Shown here piece by piece: positions 9,434-18,625 of a DNA stretch of 64,000 nucleotides. Position 1 is the first letter of the stretch. Each line of letters begins with the position of its first letter. The notes beneath the pieces were generated by a model. It ran no database searches. It saw only the letters and a program-made list of their open reading frames with translations, and was not told where the DNA came from. The position numbers and the translations under genes are program-made. The stretch covers positions 252,584 to 316,583 of the forward strand of contig JADJHJ010000009.1 in NCBI GenBank assembly GCA_016707605.1, read 5' to 3'. This DNA comes from Candidatus Promineofilum glycogenicum. GTDB taxonomy: Bacteria; Chloroflexota; Anaerolineae; Promineifilales; Promineifilaceae.

Positions 9434-9462
9434 TTGCGAGACAGAGACGGATTCTGTATAGT
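9434..9462 (+). promoter_or_regulatory. predicted eno promoter
   Basis: TTGCGA at 9434-9439 and TATAGT at 9457-9462 are 17 bases apart, a good sigma-70-like arrangement. About 45 bases of leader follow, with a clear AAGGAG site at 9503-9508, seven bases before the eno ATG. The opposite strand of this gap also carries the 5' end of the histidine kinase gene. Confidence 0.55.
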
Positions 9463-9515
9463 TGGCCTAACCGCACCTGCTTTTTCTGCGTGTTTACCAA
9501 CCAAGGAGAATCACA

Positions 9516-10802
9516 ATGGACTACATTGAATCCGTACTCGCGCGCGAGGTTCTCGATTCGCGCGGCAATCCGACCGTGGAAGTCGAAGTCGCTCTGTATG
9601 ATGGCGCCAAGGGGCGGGCTATGGTTCCTTCCGGCGCGTCCACCGGCGTGCATGAGGCCTGGGAGAAGCGCGACGGCGACAAGAAGCGCTACGGCGGCAA
9701 GGGCGTGCTCGGCGCGGTCGAGGCGGTCAACGAAGAGATCGCCGATGCCATTATCGGCTGGACAGCGACCGACCAGATCGGCATCGATCAGGCGATGATC
9801 GAGCTAGACGGCACGGAAAACAAGAGCCGGCTGGGAGCCAACGCCATCCTGGGCGTGTCGCTGGCCGTGGCCCACGCCGCCGCCGCCAGCCAGGATTTGC
9901 CGCTCTACCGCTACCTGGGCGGCGTCTCCGGCCGCACCCTGCCTGTGCCGATGATGAACATCATGAACGGCGGCAAGCACGCCGCCGGGGCCACGGACAT
10001 GCAGGAGTTCATGGTCATGCCCGTCGGCGCGTCGTCCTATCGCGAAGGGTTGCGCTGGGGCGTGGAAATCTACCAGAGTCTCAAGAAGGTGCTCAGCAAG
10101 AAGGGCTACGCCACGACCGTCGGCGACGAGGGCGGTTTCGCTCCCAGCGTCTCGGCCAACAGCGAGGCGCTCGACCTGATCCTGGAAGCCATCCGCGAGG
10201 CGGGCTACACCGCCGGCGAGCAGATCATGCTGGCTATGGACCCGGCGGCGACAGAACTGTACGAGGACGGCAAGTACCACTTGAAGGTCGAGGGTAAGTC
10301 GCTGACCGGCCGCGAGATGGTCGACTTCTGGGAGTCGTGGGTCGATAAGTACCCGATCATCTCCATCGAAGACGGCCTGGCCGAAGACGACTGGGACAAC
10401 TGGGCGCTGATGGTGGAGCGGCTGGGCGACCGCTTGCAGATCGTCGGCGACGACCTGCTGGTGACCAACGTCAAGCGCATCCACACCGCGCTGGACCGCA
10501 AGGCGGCCAACAGCCTGCTGTGCAAGGTCAACCAGATCGGCACGCTGACCGAGGCCATCGAGTCGGTGACGCTGGTGCAGCGCAACGGCTGGACGGCCGT
10601 GGCCTCCCACCGCAGCGGCGAGACGGAAGACGCGACCATCGCCGACCTGGCCGTGGCCCTCAACGCCGGGCAGATCAAGACCGGCGCGCCGGCCCGCAGC
10701 GACCGCATCGCCAAGTACAATCAACTGCTGCGCATCGAGGAAGACCTGGGCGACTCGGCTATCTATCCGGGCATCAAGGCTTTCTCAAACCTGCGCCGAT
10801 AA
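9516..10802 (+). CDS. eno: enolase
   Basis: Glycolytic enzyme that interconverts 2-phosphoglycerate and phosphoenolpyruvate with two Mg ions. The 428-residue length matches bacterial enolases. Visible signatures are the N-terminal EVLDSRGNPTVEVEV, the mobile loop around SGASTGVHEAWE, the catalytic glutamate region VGDEGGFAPS, a Mg ligand in SIEDGLAEDDWD, the catalytic lysine in LCKVNQIGTLTE and the SHRSGETED motif. The start has a strong AAGGAG site. It is followed by a 24-bp perfect hairpin and then a clpP-like gene on the same strand, so the hairpin probably ends or attenuates the eno transcript. Confidence 0.97.
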   Translation: MDYIESVLAREVLDSRGNPTVEVEVALYDGAKGRAMVPSGASTGVHEAWEKRDGDKKRYGGKGVLGAVEAVNEEIADAIIGWTATDQIGIDQAMIELDGTENKSRLGANAILGVSLAVAHAAAASQDLPLYRYLGGVSGRTLPVPMMNIMNGGKHAAGATDMQEFMVMPVGASSYREGLRWGVEIYQSLKKVLSKKGYATTVGDEGGFAPSVSANSEALDLILEAIREAGYTAGEQIMLAMDPAATELYEDGKYHLKVEGKSLTGREMVDFWESWVDKYPIISIEDGLAEDDWDNWALMVERLGDRLQIVGDDLLVTNVKRIHTALDRKAANSLLCKVNQIGTLTEAIESVTLVQRNGWTAVASHRSGETEDATIADLAVALNAGQIKTGAPARSDRIAKYNQLLRIEEDLGDSAIYPGIKAFSNLRR

Positions 10803-10805
10803 GAG

Positions 10806-10865
10806 AGAAGTAGCCACATATTACACACGTCTGTCCTCAGCCGTGTGTAATATGTGGCTACTTCT
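10806..10865. terminator. perfect 24-bp hairpin between eno and clpP
   Basis: The 24-base arms at 10806-10829 and 10842-10865 are exact reverse complements around a 12-base loop. The stem starts AGAAGTAGCCACATATTACA. It has no T-tract, so it may act as an RNA-stabilising or partial terminator element rather than a classical rho-independent terminator. A ribosome site for clpP (AAAGGAG) follows directly. Confidence 0.7.
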
Positions 10866-10884
10866 TGCAAAGGAGAAGTGACTT

Positions 10885-11546
10885 ATGAGCCATCCGTGGG
10901 ATAAGCCCATGTTCGATGACGATGACGACGACTTCCCGCCGGATATCGAGCCGGACGAGGAACCCGAAGAAGAGGAAGAGAAGCCGGAAGAGAAGCGTGA
11001 CGCCCCCGGCTCGATGGATGACAAGCTGCTGAAGAATCGTACCATCTTGATCTATGGCGAGATCAACATGGACGTGGCCATGGGACGTCACCCGCAAGCT
11101 ACTCATCCTCGACGCCCAGTCGCAGGACGAGATTCGCATCTTCATCAACTCGCCGGGCGGCCACGTGGAATCGGGCGATACCATCTTCGACATGATCCGC
11201 TTCGTCCAGTCGCCGGTCAAGGTGATCGGCACGGGCTGGGTGGCCAGCGCCGGGGCGCTCATCTACGCCGCGGCCGAGCGCGAGAACCGCTACAGCCTGC
11301 CCAACACGCGCTTCCTGCTGCACCAGCCGGCGGGCGGGGCCAGCGGCCAGGCGACCGACATCGCCATCGAGGCGCAGGAGATCATCAAGATGCGCCGCCG
11401 CCTGAACGAGATCTTCGCCCAGCAGACCGGGCCAGCCGATCGAGAAGGTGGAGGAAGACACCGACCGCAACTTCTGGATGTCGGCTCGCCAGGCGCAGGA
11501 GTACGGCCTCGTCGGCCACATCATCAACGGCGCGGCTGAACTGTAA
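10885..11546 (+). CDS. ClpP-like serine protease with acidic N-terminus (two apparent frameshifts)
   Basis: A ClpP-family peptidase subunit read in three frames. Frame one covers an acidic start (DDDDDDFPPDIEPDEEPEEE) up to KNRTILIYGEINMDVAM. Frame two gives DVTRKLLILDAQS, INSPGGHVESGD, the serine motif GWVASAGALIYAAAE and the histidine motif RFLLHQPAGGASGQ. Frame three gives QPIEKVEEDTDRNFWMSARQ with the catalytic aspartate region, ending at TAA 11544-11546. Both shifts are explained by one extra G in GGG runs at 11082-11084 and 11429-11431, so they look like sequence errors and the gene is probably intact. The ~45-residue acidic extension is unusual for ClpP. AAAGGAG precedes the ATG. No clpX or clpC is nearby. 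Confidence 0.85.
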
Positions 11547-11553
11547 GAAAAGA

Positions 11554-11620
11554 AACCACAGATTACACAGATTTCACAGATTACCAGAGGTAATCTGTGA
11601 AATCTGTGTAATCTGTGGTT
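11554..11620. repeat. inverted repeat, CACAGATTACACAG family
   Basis: The 32-base arms at 11554-11585 and 11589-11620 are perfect reverse complements with a 3-base loop. Each arm starts AACCACAGATTACACAGATT. The same family forms hairpins at 34308-34372 and 62220-62287 and occurs as single arms near 21093 and 49466. It lies between the clpP-like gene and the sixA-like gene and could end transcription on either strand. Confidence 0.85.
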
Positions 11621-11630
11621 CTAACTCTTC

Positions 11631-12284
11631 ATGAAGACTCTGTTACTCCTGCGCCACGCCAAGTCCAGTTGGGACAACAGCGAGTTGGCTGACTACGACC
11701 GGCCGCTGAACGGCCGCGGCCGTCGTGACGCGCCGCACATGGGCCAACTGCTGATCCAGCACGACCTGACGCCCGATCTCCTCGTGACCTCGTCCGCCCG
11801 GCGCGCGGCGACGACGGCCGAACTGATTGCCCTGGCCGCGGAGTACGGCGGCGACATCCACTACACCGATGAACTCTACCTGGCCGACCCGGAGACGTTC
11901 CTCGACGTAGCCCGCGACACGCCCGACGATGTGGCGCGGCTGATGCTCGTTGGTCACAACCCGGGCATTGAGGAACTGGTTACGGGGCTGGCCGGCCGCG
12001 ACGAGCGGATGCCAACAGCGGCGCTGGCCTGCTTCCAACTGGCTATCGACCACTGGGGCGACTTGAGCGACGAGACGGCGGCCGAGTTGCTCCACCTGTG
12101 GCGCGGGTTGGCAACCCGCCGCTTTAGTCGTGGCCGAAGCGGCGGGTTGCCAACCCGCGCTACAACTAGCTTTCCAGATGGGCGTGCAGCCGGCTCAGGC
12201 TCTTGTTGCGCGCCACCCACAGCCCGACCAACCCGATCCGCAACTCATAGAGCGCCTTGCCCTCTTCGGTCACTTCGCGCATGA
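11631..12284 (+). CDS. SixA-like phosphohistidine phosphatase
   Basis: A histidine phosphatase of the SixA branch of the phosphoglycerate-mutase superfamily. The N-terminal RHAKSSWD (residues 8-15) carries the catalytic histidine, TSSARRAATTAEL is the second motif and VGHNPGIEEL the third. Family members are usually about 160 residues, and here the recognisable fold ends at LLHLWRG (residue ~160). After that the frame runs through a palindromic repeat (12103-12158) and then 119 bases antisense to the end of the next gene, giving an unrelated tail. The native C-terminus was probably replaced or extended by repeat insertion. Substrates may be phospho-histidine proteins; none is indicated by context. 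Confidence 0.82.
   Translation: MKTLLLLRHAKSSWDNSELADYDRPLNGRGRRDAPHMGQLLIQHDLTPDLLVTSSARRAATTAELIALAAEYGGDIHYTDELYLADPETFLDVARDTPDDVARLMLVGHNPGIEELVTGLAGRDERMPTAALACFQLAIDHWGDLSDETAAELLHLWRGLATRRFSRGRSGGLPTRATTSFPDGRAAGSGSCCAPPTARPTRSATHRAPCPLRSLRA
12103..12158. repeat. inverted repeat, GGGTTGCCAACCC family
   Basis: Perfect 22-base arms at 12103-12124 and 12137-12158 with a 12-base loop. The arm itself is built on a small palindrome, GCGGGTTGGCAACCCGC. A related single unit lies at 30132-30150, directly upstream of the ATP-grasp gene, and related bases encode the N-terminus of the STAND ATPase at 51586. Here the repeat is inside the sixA-like reading frame and just before the end of the convergent gene. 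Confidence 0.8.
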
Positions 12285-15200
12285 TGTCGCGCGCCACCAA
12301 CGAGTTGAGGCCCTCGGTCATCTGCATCGGATCGAGTTCGATGCTATAGGACTGGAGGTACTCGATGAAGACCTCCGGGCGCAGCGGCTCGTTGCGGTCC
12401 ATCAGGTGGGCCGCCGCGGTCAGCAGGGCGCGCTCGGCATGGGAGGAGCGCTGCCAGAGGTAGGCGAAGTGCACCTCGCCCAGCCGCAACATCTCGTCCA
12501 GCGCGACGTTGACGTCGGAAATGGTGACGTAGCCCGTCTTCTGCTGGTTGGCCTGTTTGACCAGGGTGTAGCAAACCAGTTGCAGAAAGTACGGGTGGCC
12601 GGCTGTGACGCGCTTGATTTTGTCCAGCGCCAAGTCGTCGTAGACAATGTGGGGCGCGACCGGTTCACAGATCAGGTGCACCGTCGCCGGCTCACTGAGG
12701 AAGTCGATCTTGCGATAGAGGGCGATGTTGAACAACACCGACCAGTAATCGGCGCTCATCTCCTCCAGCCGGCGCGTGCCGACGAAGACGAAGCCCAGCC
12801 CGGTGCTGTGCTGCATCAGGTGGCGCATGTAGGGGAAGAAGGTGCGCGGCAGGATGCCGTCGGCCACCATCGACTCGAACGCCTCGAACTCGTCGAACAC
12901 CAACAGCAGCGTCGCCTCCGGCGGCAGCAGGCGGCGTACGGCCGGCAAGAACTCGCGCTGGAAGAGCCGCGCCGGGTCGTCTTGCCAGCGGTCGCTGTCG
13001 GCTACGGGGCAGTCGAGGCCGCGCGCGTTCAGCGTGTCGGCGATGTGCCAGGCGAACTCCTGCAGCAGCGCCGCCATGCCGGGCGAAACGCCCAGCGACT
13101 GGCAGTCAATGTAGACCGGGACGATGGACGGCGGCAGATACTCCTCCAGTCGCAGCAGTACCGACGTTTTGCCCGTGCGGCGCTGGCCGACGAGCATTAG
13201 CACGTTGCGTTGACGCTGGGCGCCGGCGTGTTCGGCGATGAAGTCGAACAACTCCTCGCGGCCGAAGAAGAGCGGGCTGTTCTTGCGTAGCGCCGTGCCC
13301 GGCAGATAGGGGTTGACGATGGGGGTGTATTCGCGCACCGGCGGCAGCAGATGCACCATGTCGCCGAAGGCGACGACCTTGTCGCGCCGGTTGCGGTCGT
13401 CGTAGGTCAACGACATGCCGACGCGGAAACGCGCCTCGGCCTGCGGCTCCACCAGAAAGCGCACTTCCCGCGTGCGCCCCGACGGCAGCAGGGGGATGGT
13501 CTGCGGCTCGCTCAGGACGCGATAGGCCGGGTCACGATCCAACGTGGCCACCACGTTTTCGGCCGCCGCCCGGCCGGTGTTGCGAATCTCCAGGGCGACG
13601 TGTGTCTGGCCGTTGGGGGCCAGACGCTTGGTCATCAGCGCGACCTCCAGTTCGGCCCGGCCGCGCTGCTCCTCGATCTCGGCCGTCAGCAGGCCCGACC
13701 AGCGGCGGGTGATCGCCTGGGCCAACGTCCGCTCTATGCTGGGCGCAAACCCGTCCAGTTGCTCCTGAAGCTGGCGCAAGCGGGTCATGGCCTGATTGAG
13801 ATAGACCAGTCGATCCTCGATCAGCTCCACCCGTTCGCTATCGCGCATGTTGGTGATGACCGGCAGCAGGCTCTCGAAGATGGGCGACCAATCCTGCTTC
13901 TCTTCCAACATGCCCAGCAGGTGGGCCAGTTGTGGGCGCAGCAGCCCCAATTCGATAATCGACGGCGCTTCGAGCAACGCCTGACACGTTTTATAGATGA
14001 GTCGCCGGCGTTGCAGATTGACCCACTGCCGGCCGGCGGCGTGGAGGTCATCGAGCGTACGGGTGATGATGGACAGGCCGGCCTGGGGGCGGTTGGGCAG
14101 CAGGAAGAGGCCGTCGGCCAGATTGGCCAGGTCGATGTCGCCCGCTTGCCGGGCGCGGTTGGCCAATTGCAGCAAGAAGTCGGGCGAACCGGCGACGGCG
14201 GCATAGCGCCCCTCTAGCCGTAGCAGTGTTTCGTTCGGCTGCTGGCCCAGCCGTCGATGGAAGCGCGCCGCCTGGGCGGCCGGGGTCTGCGCCTGGCGGG
14301 CCAACAGGATTGAGCCGCCCAGCAACAACACACCGACGCCCGCGGCCAGGAGCGGCCAGACGTTGTCCGCGCCGCCGCCGACGTAGACCGGGCCGGGCGG
14401 TGGGCTAACGATGCCTTCGTAGACCCCGTCATCGTAGCGAAACCGGTAGTGAATGCGGCCGGTGTCGGGTGGAATGGCGACGGCCGGCCAGAACAACTGG
14501 CCATTGCCTGATGCCAACTGCTGCTCGCCCTGTGGCAACCAGTCGCCGGCCGCGTCCTGAAGCTCCAGTTGGACGCGGACTGTATCGTTTTCCACGTCGC
14601 TGACCAGGACGCCGATGGTGTACTGGCCGGACTCGGATTCGATGCGCGGCTGCGTCAGGAGCGGCGGCCGGTTCTCTTCTTCGCGGAATAGACGCACCAG
14701 GCCGTTCTGGGTGACGGCCAGCAGGTCGGGCGATTGGTCGGAGGCCCGCTCCAGTAGAGCCAGGTGAAAGAGGCCACTGGCAAGTGGTATTTCAAGGATG
14801 CGTTGCGGGGTGCGCGTGTAGAGTTGTTCGTAGAGCCAAAGGTTGCCGTCGCGCGTGCCTACCAATCCGGTATCCGGCCGCCCATCTTTGTCCAGGTCGG
14901 CCCAGTCCGCAGCCTGTATCGGCGTCAGTCCATCGAGCCGCCAGGAGATGACCGGCTGATTGTCATTGACTGTCAGTTGCTCCAGGTAGCCGTTATCTGT
15001 GGCCACGAGGAAGGCGCTGACGTTCTCCTGGAAAGCTTCGATGGCCCCTTCGCTGGCGTCAGTGATGATGGGGCGACCTTCCAGTTGCAGCGGCCATGCC
15101 CGTTGGCTGATCTCTAGACCACTATGGCTCAGGCCACGGACGGCGCCATCCTGCAGAAAGACCACCAGGCCGACGGCCGTCTCCTGATCAGTCGCCTGGC

Positions 15201-17110
15201 CGACACCATAGAGGGCCTCAATCGGCTGGTCAAAGGCGGCTAGTGGCGTGCCAATCACGCCGGTGGAGACCCGCATCAGAGAGTAGAGCGCCCACTGCCC
15301 ACCTACCAACAGACGATCAGCCTGGTCGCCCGGTTGGTCCTGGACAATCAGGTGGCGTACACCCCCCTCCAGCCCTGGGAAATCGTGTTCCCACAAAGGG
15401 TTGCCGGTGAGGTCGTAAGCCAGAACGCGGCCGTCGCCCGTGCCCAGGATGATCGTTGGTGCGTCGCCGCTACTGCGGTCGTCGACCACCAGGGCGGTGA
15501 TGGCACCATCGACGGCGTTCGACCACAGTCGCTCGCCCGAGGCCTCGCGCAGTTCGAGCCAGCCGTTGCGCGCGGCGTCGGCGGCGCTGCCGTCCAGCGA
15601 CCGCGGCCGGCGAACGACTGCCACCCGCGGCGGCTCGCTGAGCGAGTGGCGGGCGCGAGCCAGGAAGGCGATCTCCTCGCCCGGCGCGTTGAGCCAGCGG
15701 ATGGTGCGGTCGCCGCTCAGGCTGTGCAGCCGGCCGTCGCGCGTGCCGACGACGATTTCGTTTTCGCCGTCCTCGTCCAGGTCGAGCGCCAGAACGGCCG
15801 TCGGCGCGGCGTCCAGTGCGTACTCCCACTCCTGAACGTACTCGCTGTCGCCGATGCCCAGGCCCAGCAGTTGCAGCGTGGCGAAGCGCGCCAGCAGGAG
15901 TTCATACTGCTCGTCGCGGTTCAGATCGACCAGGCGGGTGATACGCGGCAGGTCGGTGTCGTTCAGGTTGGCCAACGTCTGGCCGTTGTTGCCCAGCAGC
16001 AGCACGTCGGCCAGATCGCTCGATTCGGATGCCGACTTCAGCACGACGGCCAGGGAGGGCTGGGCCGATAAGACGGGCTTGCCGGCCGGCAGCAGGGCCA
16101 TCACTTGCCGGTCGGCGTCGCGGGCCAGATTGCCGGCCCACAGCCGCCGTCCCTCGTGGGAGTAGGCGACGACCGTGCCGGAGGTGGTGCCGACGGCCAG
16201 CGCCGGCCCGCTCGGCAGGTCGATGGCCGCCAGGGCGCTGATTGGCCGGTTGACGGTGCGGAACCAGACGCGCGCGCCCGCCGGGCGTAAAGAGGTCGAT
16301 CTGGCCAAAGTTCGTGCCGACGGCGATGTTGCCGGCCTCGGCTCCAAACCCCGTCTCGGCCAGGGCAGTAATGCGCCGGGAGATGGATTGCCGCCACTGC
16401 ACCGCGCCCTCTTTCAGATAGATGATCTGGCTGAACCGGCGCGGGGTGAAGACGCCGAGCACGACCTCTTGCGTGCCGTCGTCGTCGAAGTCGGACACGA
16501 TCACTTGCGGGTTGACGTTGGCCGTCGCGTCCTCTTGCCCGGCAAACTCCCACAGCAACTCGCCCGCGCCGTCATAGACCAGCAGATGGCCGGAACCCAG
16601 GGTGACCAGAATGTCTTCGTCGCCGTCGGTCTCGAAGTCGTAGGCGGTGACGGCCACGGGCGCGGTGGGCGTGTCGAGCGGCAGTTGCCAGCGCTGTTGG
16701 CCGTCAACGTCCAGCAGGGTGAGTTGTTGCCCGGCGGCTACGGCGATGGAGCGCTGCGGCAGCCCGGCATCGACAGCCATTGCGCCGACAGCGGCTACGG
16801 AGTCGGGACTTTGGAACGTCCAGCGCTGTTGGCCGTCAGCAGTCAGGAGTGTCAGACGGCCGTTCTCATCGAGGGCGATGATCTCATCGATGCCGTCGGC
16901 GTCGACGTCGGACAGGACGACGGAGTCCAGGCGGCCGGAAGCGGCGAACTGCCAATAGCTGGGCGAGCGGTTGGTCGACTGGGCGGCGGCCCCCTGCGTC
17001 AGGCAGAGCGCCGCCAACCAGGCCGCCAGGATGCCGGCCAGGCGCAGCGCCCGTCCGGCCGGTCGGCCATTGGCTTGTTGTCGCGCAGGAGTGAATTCGA
17101 TACGACTCAA
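12166..17110 (-). CDS. propeller-TM-STAND ATPase membrane protein (~1,650 aa, one apparent frameshift)
   Basis: One gene in two frames joined near nt 16285 in a GC tract. A signal peptide (LAGILAAWLAALCLTQGAAA) leads to ~850 residues of FG-GAP/beta-propeller repeats with Asp-rich calcium-type loops (SDVDADGIDEII, DFDDDGTQEVV, DLDEDGENEIVVG). Next come one membrane helix (LLAAGVGVLLLGGSILLA, nt ~14300-14370), a helical part, a CARDB-like beta domain (VALEIRNTGRAAAENVV), and a C-terminal AAA/STAND ATPase with the GRE motif (FFGREELFDF), Walker A GQRRTGKTS (nt ~13160-13185) and Walker B LLLVFDEFEAF. The predicted topology puts the propeller outside and the ATPase inside, so it is probably a transmembrane sensor or signal transducer. 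The upstream partner, 28 bases away, is a STAND ATPase with a winged helix. No characterised homologue comes to mind. Confidence 0.8.
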
Positions 17111-17137
17111 CGGTTTGCCTGTAGAGCTTGCGGCGGC

Positions 17138-18469
17138 CTAACCCTCCTCCGGTGGCCGCAAGGCATAGCCCACGCCGCGCTCGCTGACGATCCAGTTGCC
17201 CAACGGATCGACAGCGCGCCGCAGCCGCTTGATGAGCGTCTTGAGCCGGTCGGGGTCATCGACCAGCACGTCGCCCCAGACGGCCAGTTCCAGGTCTTCG
17301 CCGCGCACGACCTGCCCCGCGTTGCGACACAGCCGGGCCAGGATGGCGAACTGCGAGGCGGTCAGGTTCAACTCCTGGTTGTCGCCCCAAACCTGGTGGC
17401 GCTGCTCGTCGATGACGAACGGCCCGGCCTGCACCAGCCCGGGAACGTCCTGGCGGCGCACGAAGCGGCGCAGTAGTTCGCTGCTGTAGCGGTACTGGCC
17501 GTCGCTGCGCCCCAAGAGGCACTGTTGCTCCAGTTGGCGCAGGCTCTCCACCGGGCCATTGGTGATGGCCAGGACGTGCTGCTCTTCGGGCGACAGGTTT
17601 TGCCAGAGATAGCCGAGATGGGATTCGGCCTCGACCTCGATCGGCCCGTCGAGCGACGACAGCGCCAGTTCGGCCGGCTGGGCGGTGGGATGCGCCTCGC
17701 GGGCGATGAGGGCCTGCACCGTATGGTAGCCGGCGATGTGGAGAAAGAAGGGGTGCAGGCCGACGAGCCACAGCAAGTAGCGGGTCAACTCCTCTGAGAA
17801 GATAACTGCGGTACGGCTCAGGCGGCGCTCTAACAGGGCGCGCGCTTCGGCCTCGTTGAACAGGCCCAGCGGCACAGTGACGAAGATATTGAAGAAGGGC
17901 GAACTGAGGACGGCTTCCTCGGCGGTGATGGCGAAGAGGGGGCGCTGGCTGGCGGTCAGGTAGGCCAGGCCGTACTTGGTCGTCAGGCCGCGCAGCCGGG
18001 CGAAGAAGTAGGGCGTCAGGTGCGGGTTGGCGGCCAGTAGCTCGAACTCGTCGAGCAGGACGACGACGCTGACCCCCTGGGCATAGACCTGTTGCAGGGC
18101 GCGGTCGAGGGCGCGGTAGGTTCCCGGCTGCGCCGCCGTCGCCAGGGTCAGGCCGCCGGCCGTGGCCGCCTCCAGCAGGCCGTCGAGCATCAACTCGTAC
18201 ACCTCTTCCGGCGGCGAGCCGGCCAACTCCTGGCAGTCGAGCATGACGAACAGGGAGTGGGGCGGGTCGAGCCGGTAGGCGGCGCGCACGGCGGGGTGGG
18301 TCAGGTGGAGCAGCAGCGAGCTTTTGCCGATGCGGCGCGGCCCGATGAGCGACACGCTCTGGCCGTTGCGCAGCAGGCCCAGCGTCTGCGCGATCTCCGC
18401 CTCGCGGCCGACGAAATCCTCAGCCCGACGAATGGCTCCACGGTGAAAGAACGGGTTGTCTGCGCCCAT
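17138..18469 (-). CDS. STAND/AAA ATPase with C-terminal OmpR-type winged helix
   Basis: A 443-residue putative ATP-dependent transcription regulator. Residues ~18-300 are an Orc1/STAND-like ATPase with GRE motif (EDFVGREAEI), Walker A GPRRIGKSS (43-51), Walker B VVVLLDEFELL (~133-143) and the family motif SSPFFNIFVTVPLGLF. Residues ~365-438 form a winged helix like the effector domain of OmpR/PhoB regulators (LTASQFAILARLCRNAGQVV, LKTLIKRLRRAVDP, ERGVGYALRP). There is no receiver domain, so the ATPase module probably does the sensing. It is the first gene of a two-gene unit with the propeller-STAND protein. TACAAT lies eight bases before the ATG, suggesting a leaderless transcript. Confidence 0.85.
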   Translation of the reverse strand: MGADNPFFHRGAIRRAEDFVGREAEIAQTLGLLRNGQSVSLIGPRRIGKSSLLLHLTHPAVRAAYRLDPPHSLFVMLDCQELAGSPPEEVYELMLDGLLEAATAGGLTLATAAQPGTYRALDRALQQVYAQGVSVVVLLDEFELLAANPHLTPYFFARLRGLTTKYGLAYLTASQRPLFAITAEEAVLSSPFFNIFVTVPLGLFNEAEARALLERRLSRTAVIFSEELTRYLLWLVGLHPFFLHIAGYHTVQALIAREAHPTAQPAELALSSLDGPIEVEAESHLGYLWQNLSPEEQHVLAITNGPVESLRQLEQQCLLGRSDGQYRYSSELLRRFVRRQDVPGLVQAGPFVIDEQRHQVWGDNQELNLTASQFAILARLCRNAGQVVRGEDLELAVWGDVLVDDPDRLKTLIKRLRRAVDPLGNWIVSERGVGYALRPPEEG

Positions 18470-18515
18470 AGGCTACTATTGTAATCGCGAATGGGTGTAA
18501 AAGGAAATTGGGGAG

Positions 18516-18611
18516 AAGACCTCACGCAAAGAACGCAAAGGGCGCAAAGAACGCAAAAAGAGAATCTTCTTGGCGTCCTTGGCGATCTTTGCGATCTTTG
18601 CGTGAGGTCTT
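18516..18611. repeat. inverted repeat, CGCAAAGAACGCAAAG family
   Basis: Outer arms of 17 bases at 18516-18532 and 18595-18611 (AAGACCTCACGCAAAGA and its complement) are perfect, and the inner parts pair imperfectly. The element fills the space between the divergent STAND-winged-helix gene and the nuclease gene. Its right end runs into the TAGAAT hexamer of the nuclease gene. Related copies are at 21124-21246 and 22603-22735. Confidence 0.8.
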
Positions 18612-18625
18612 GTAGAATAGAACAG

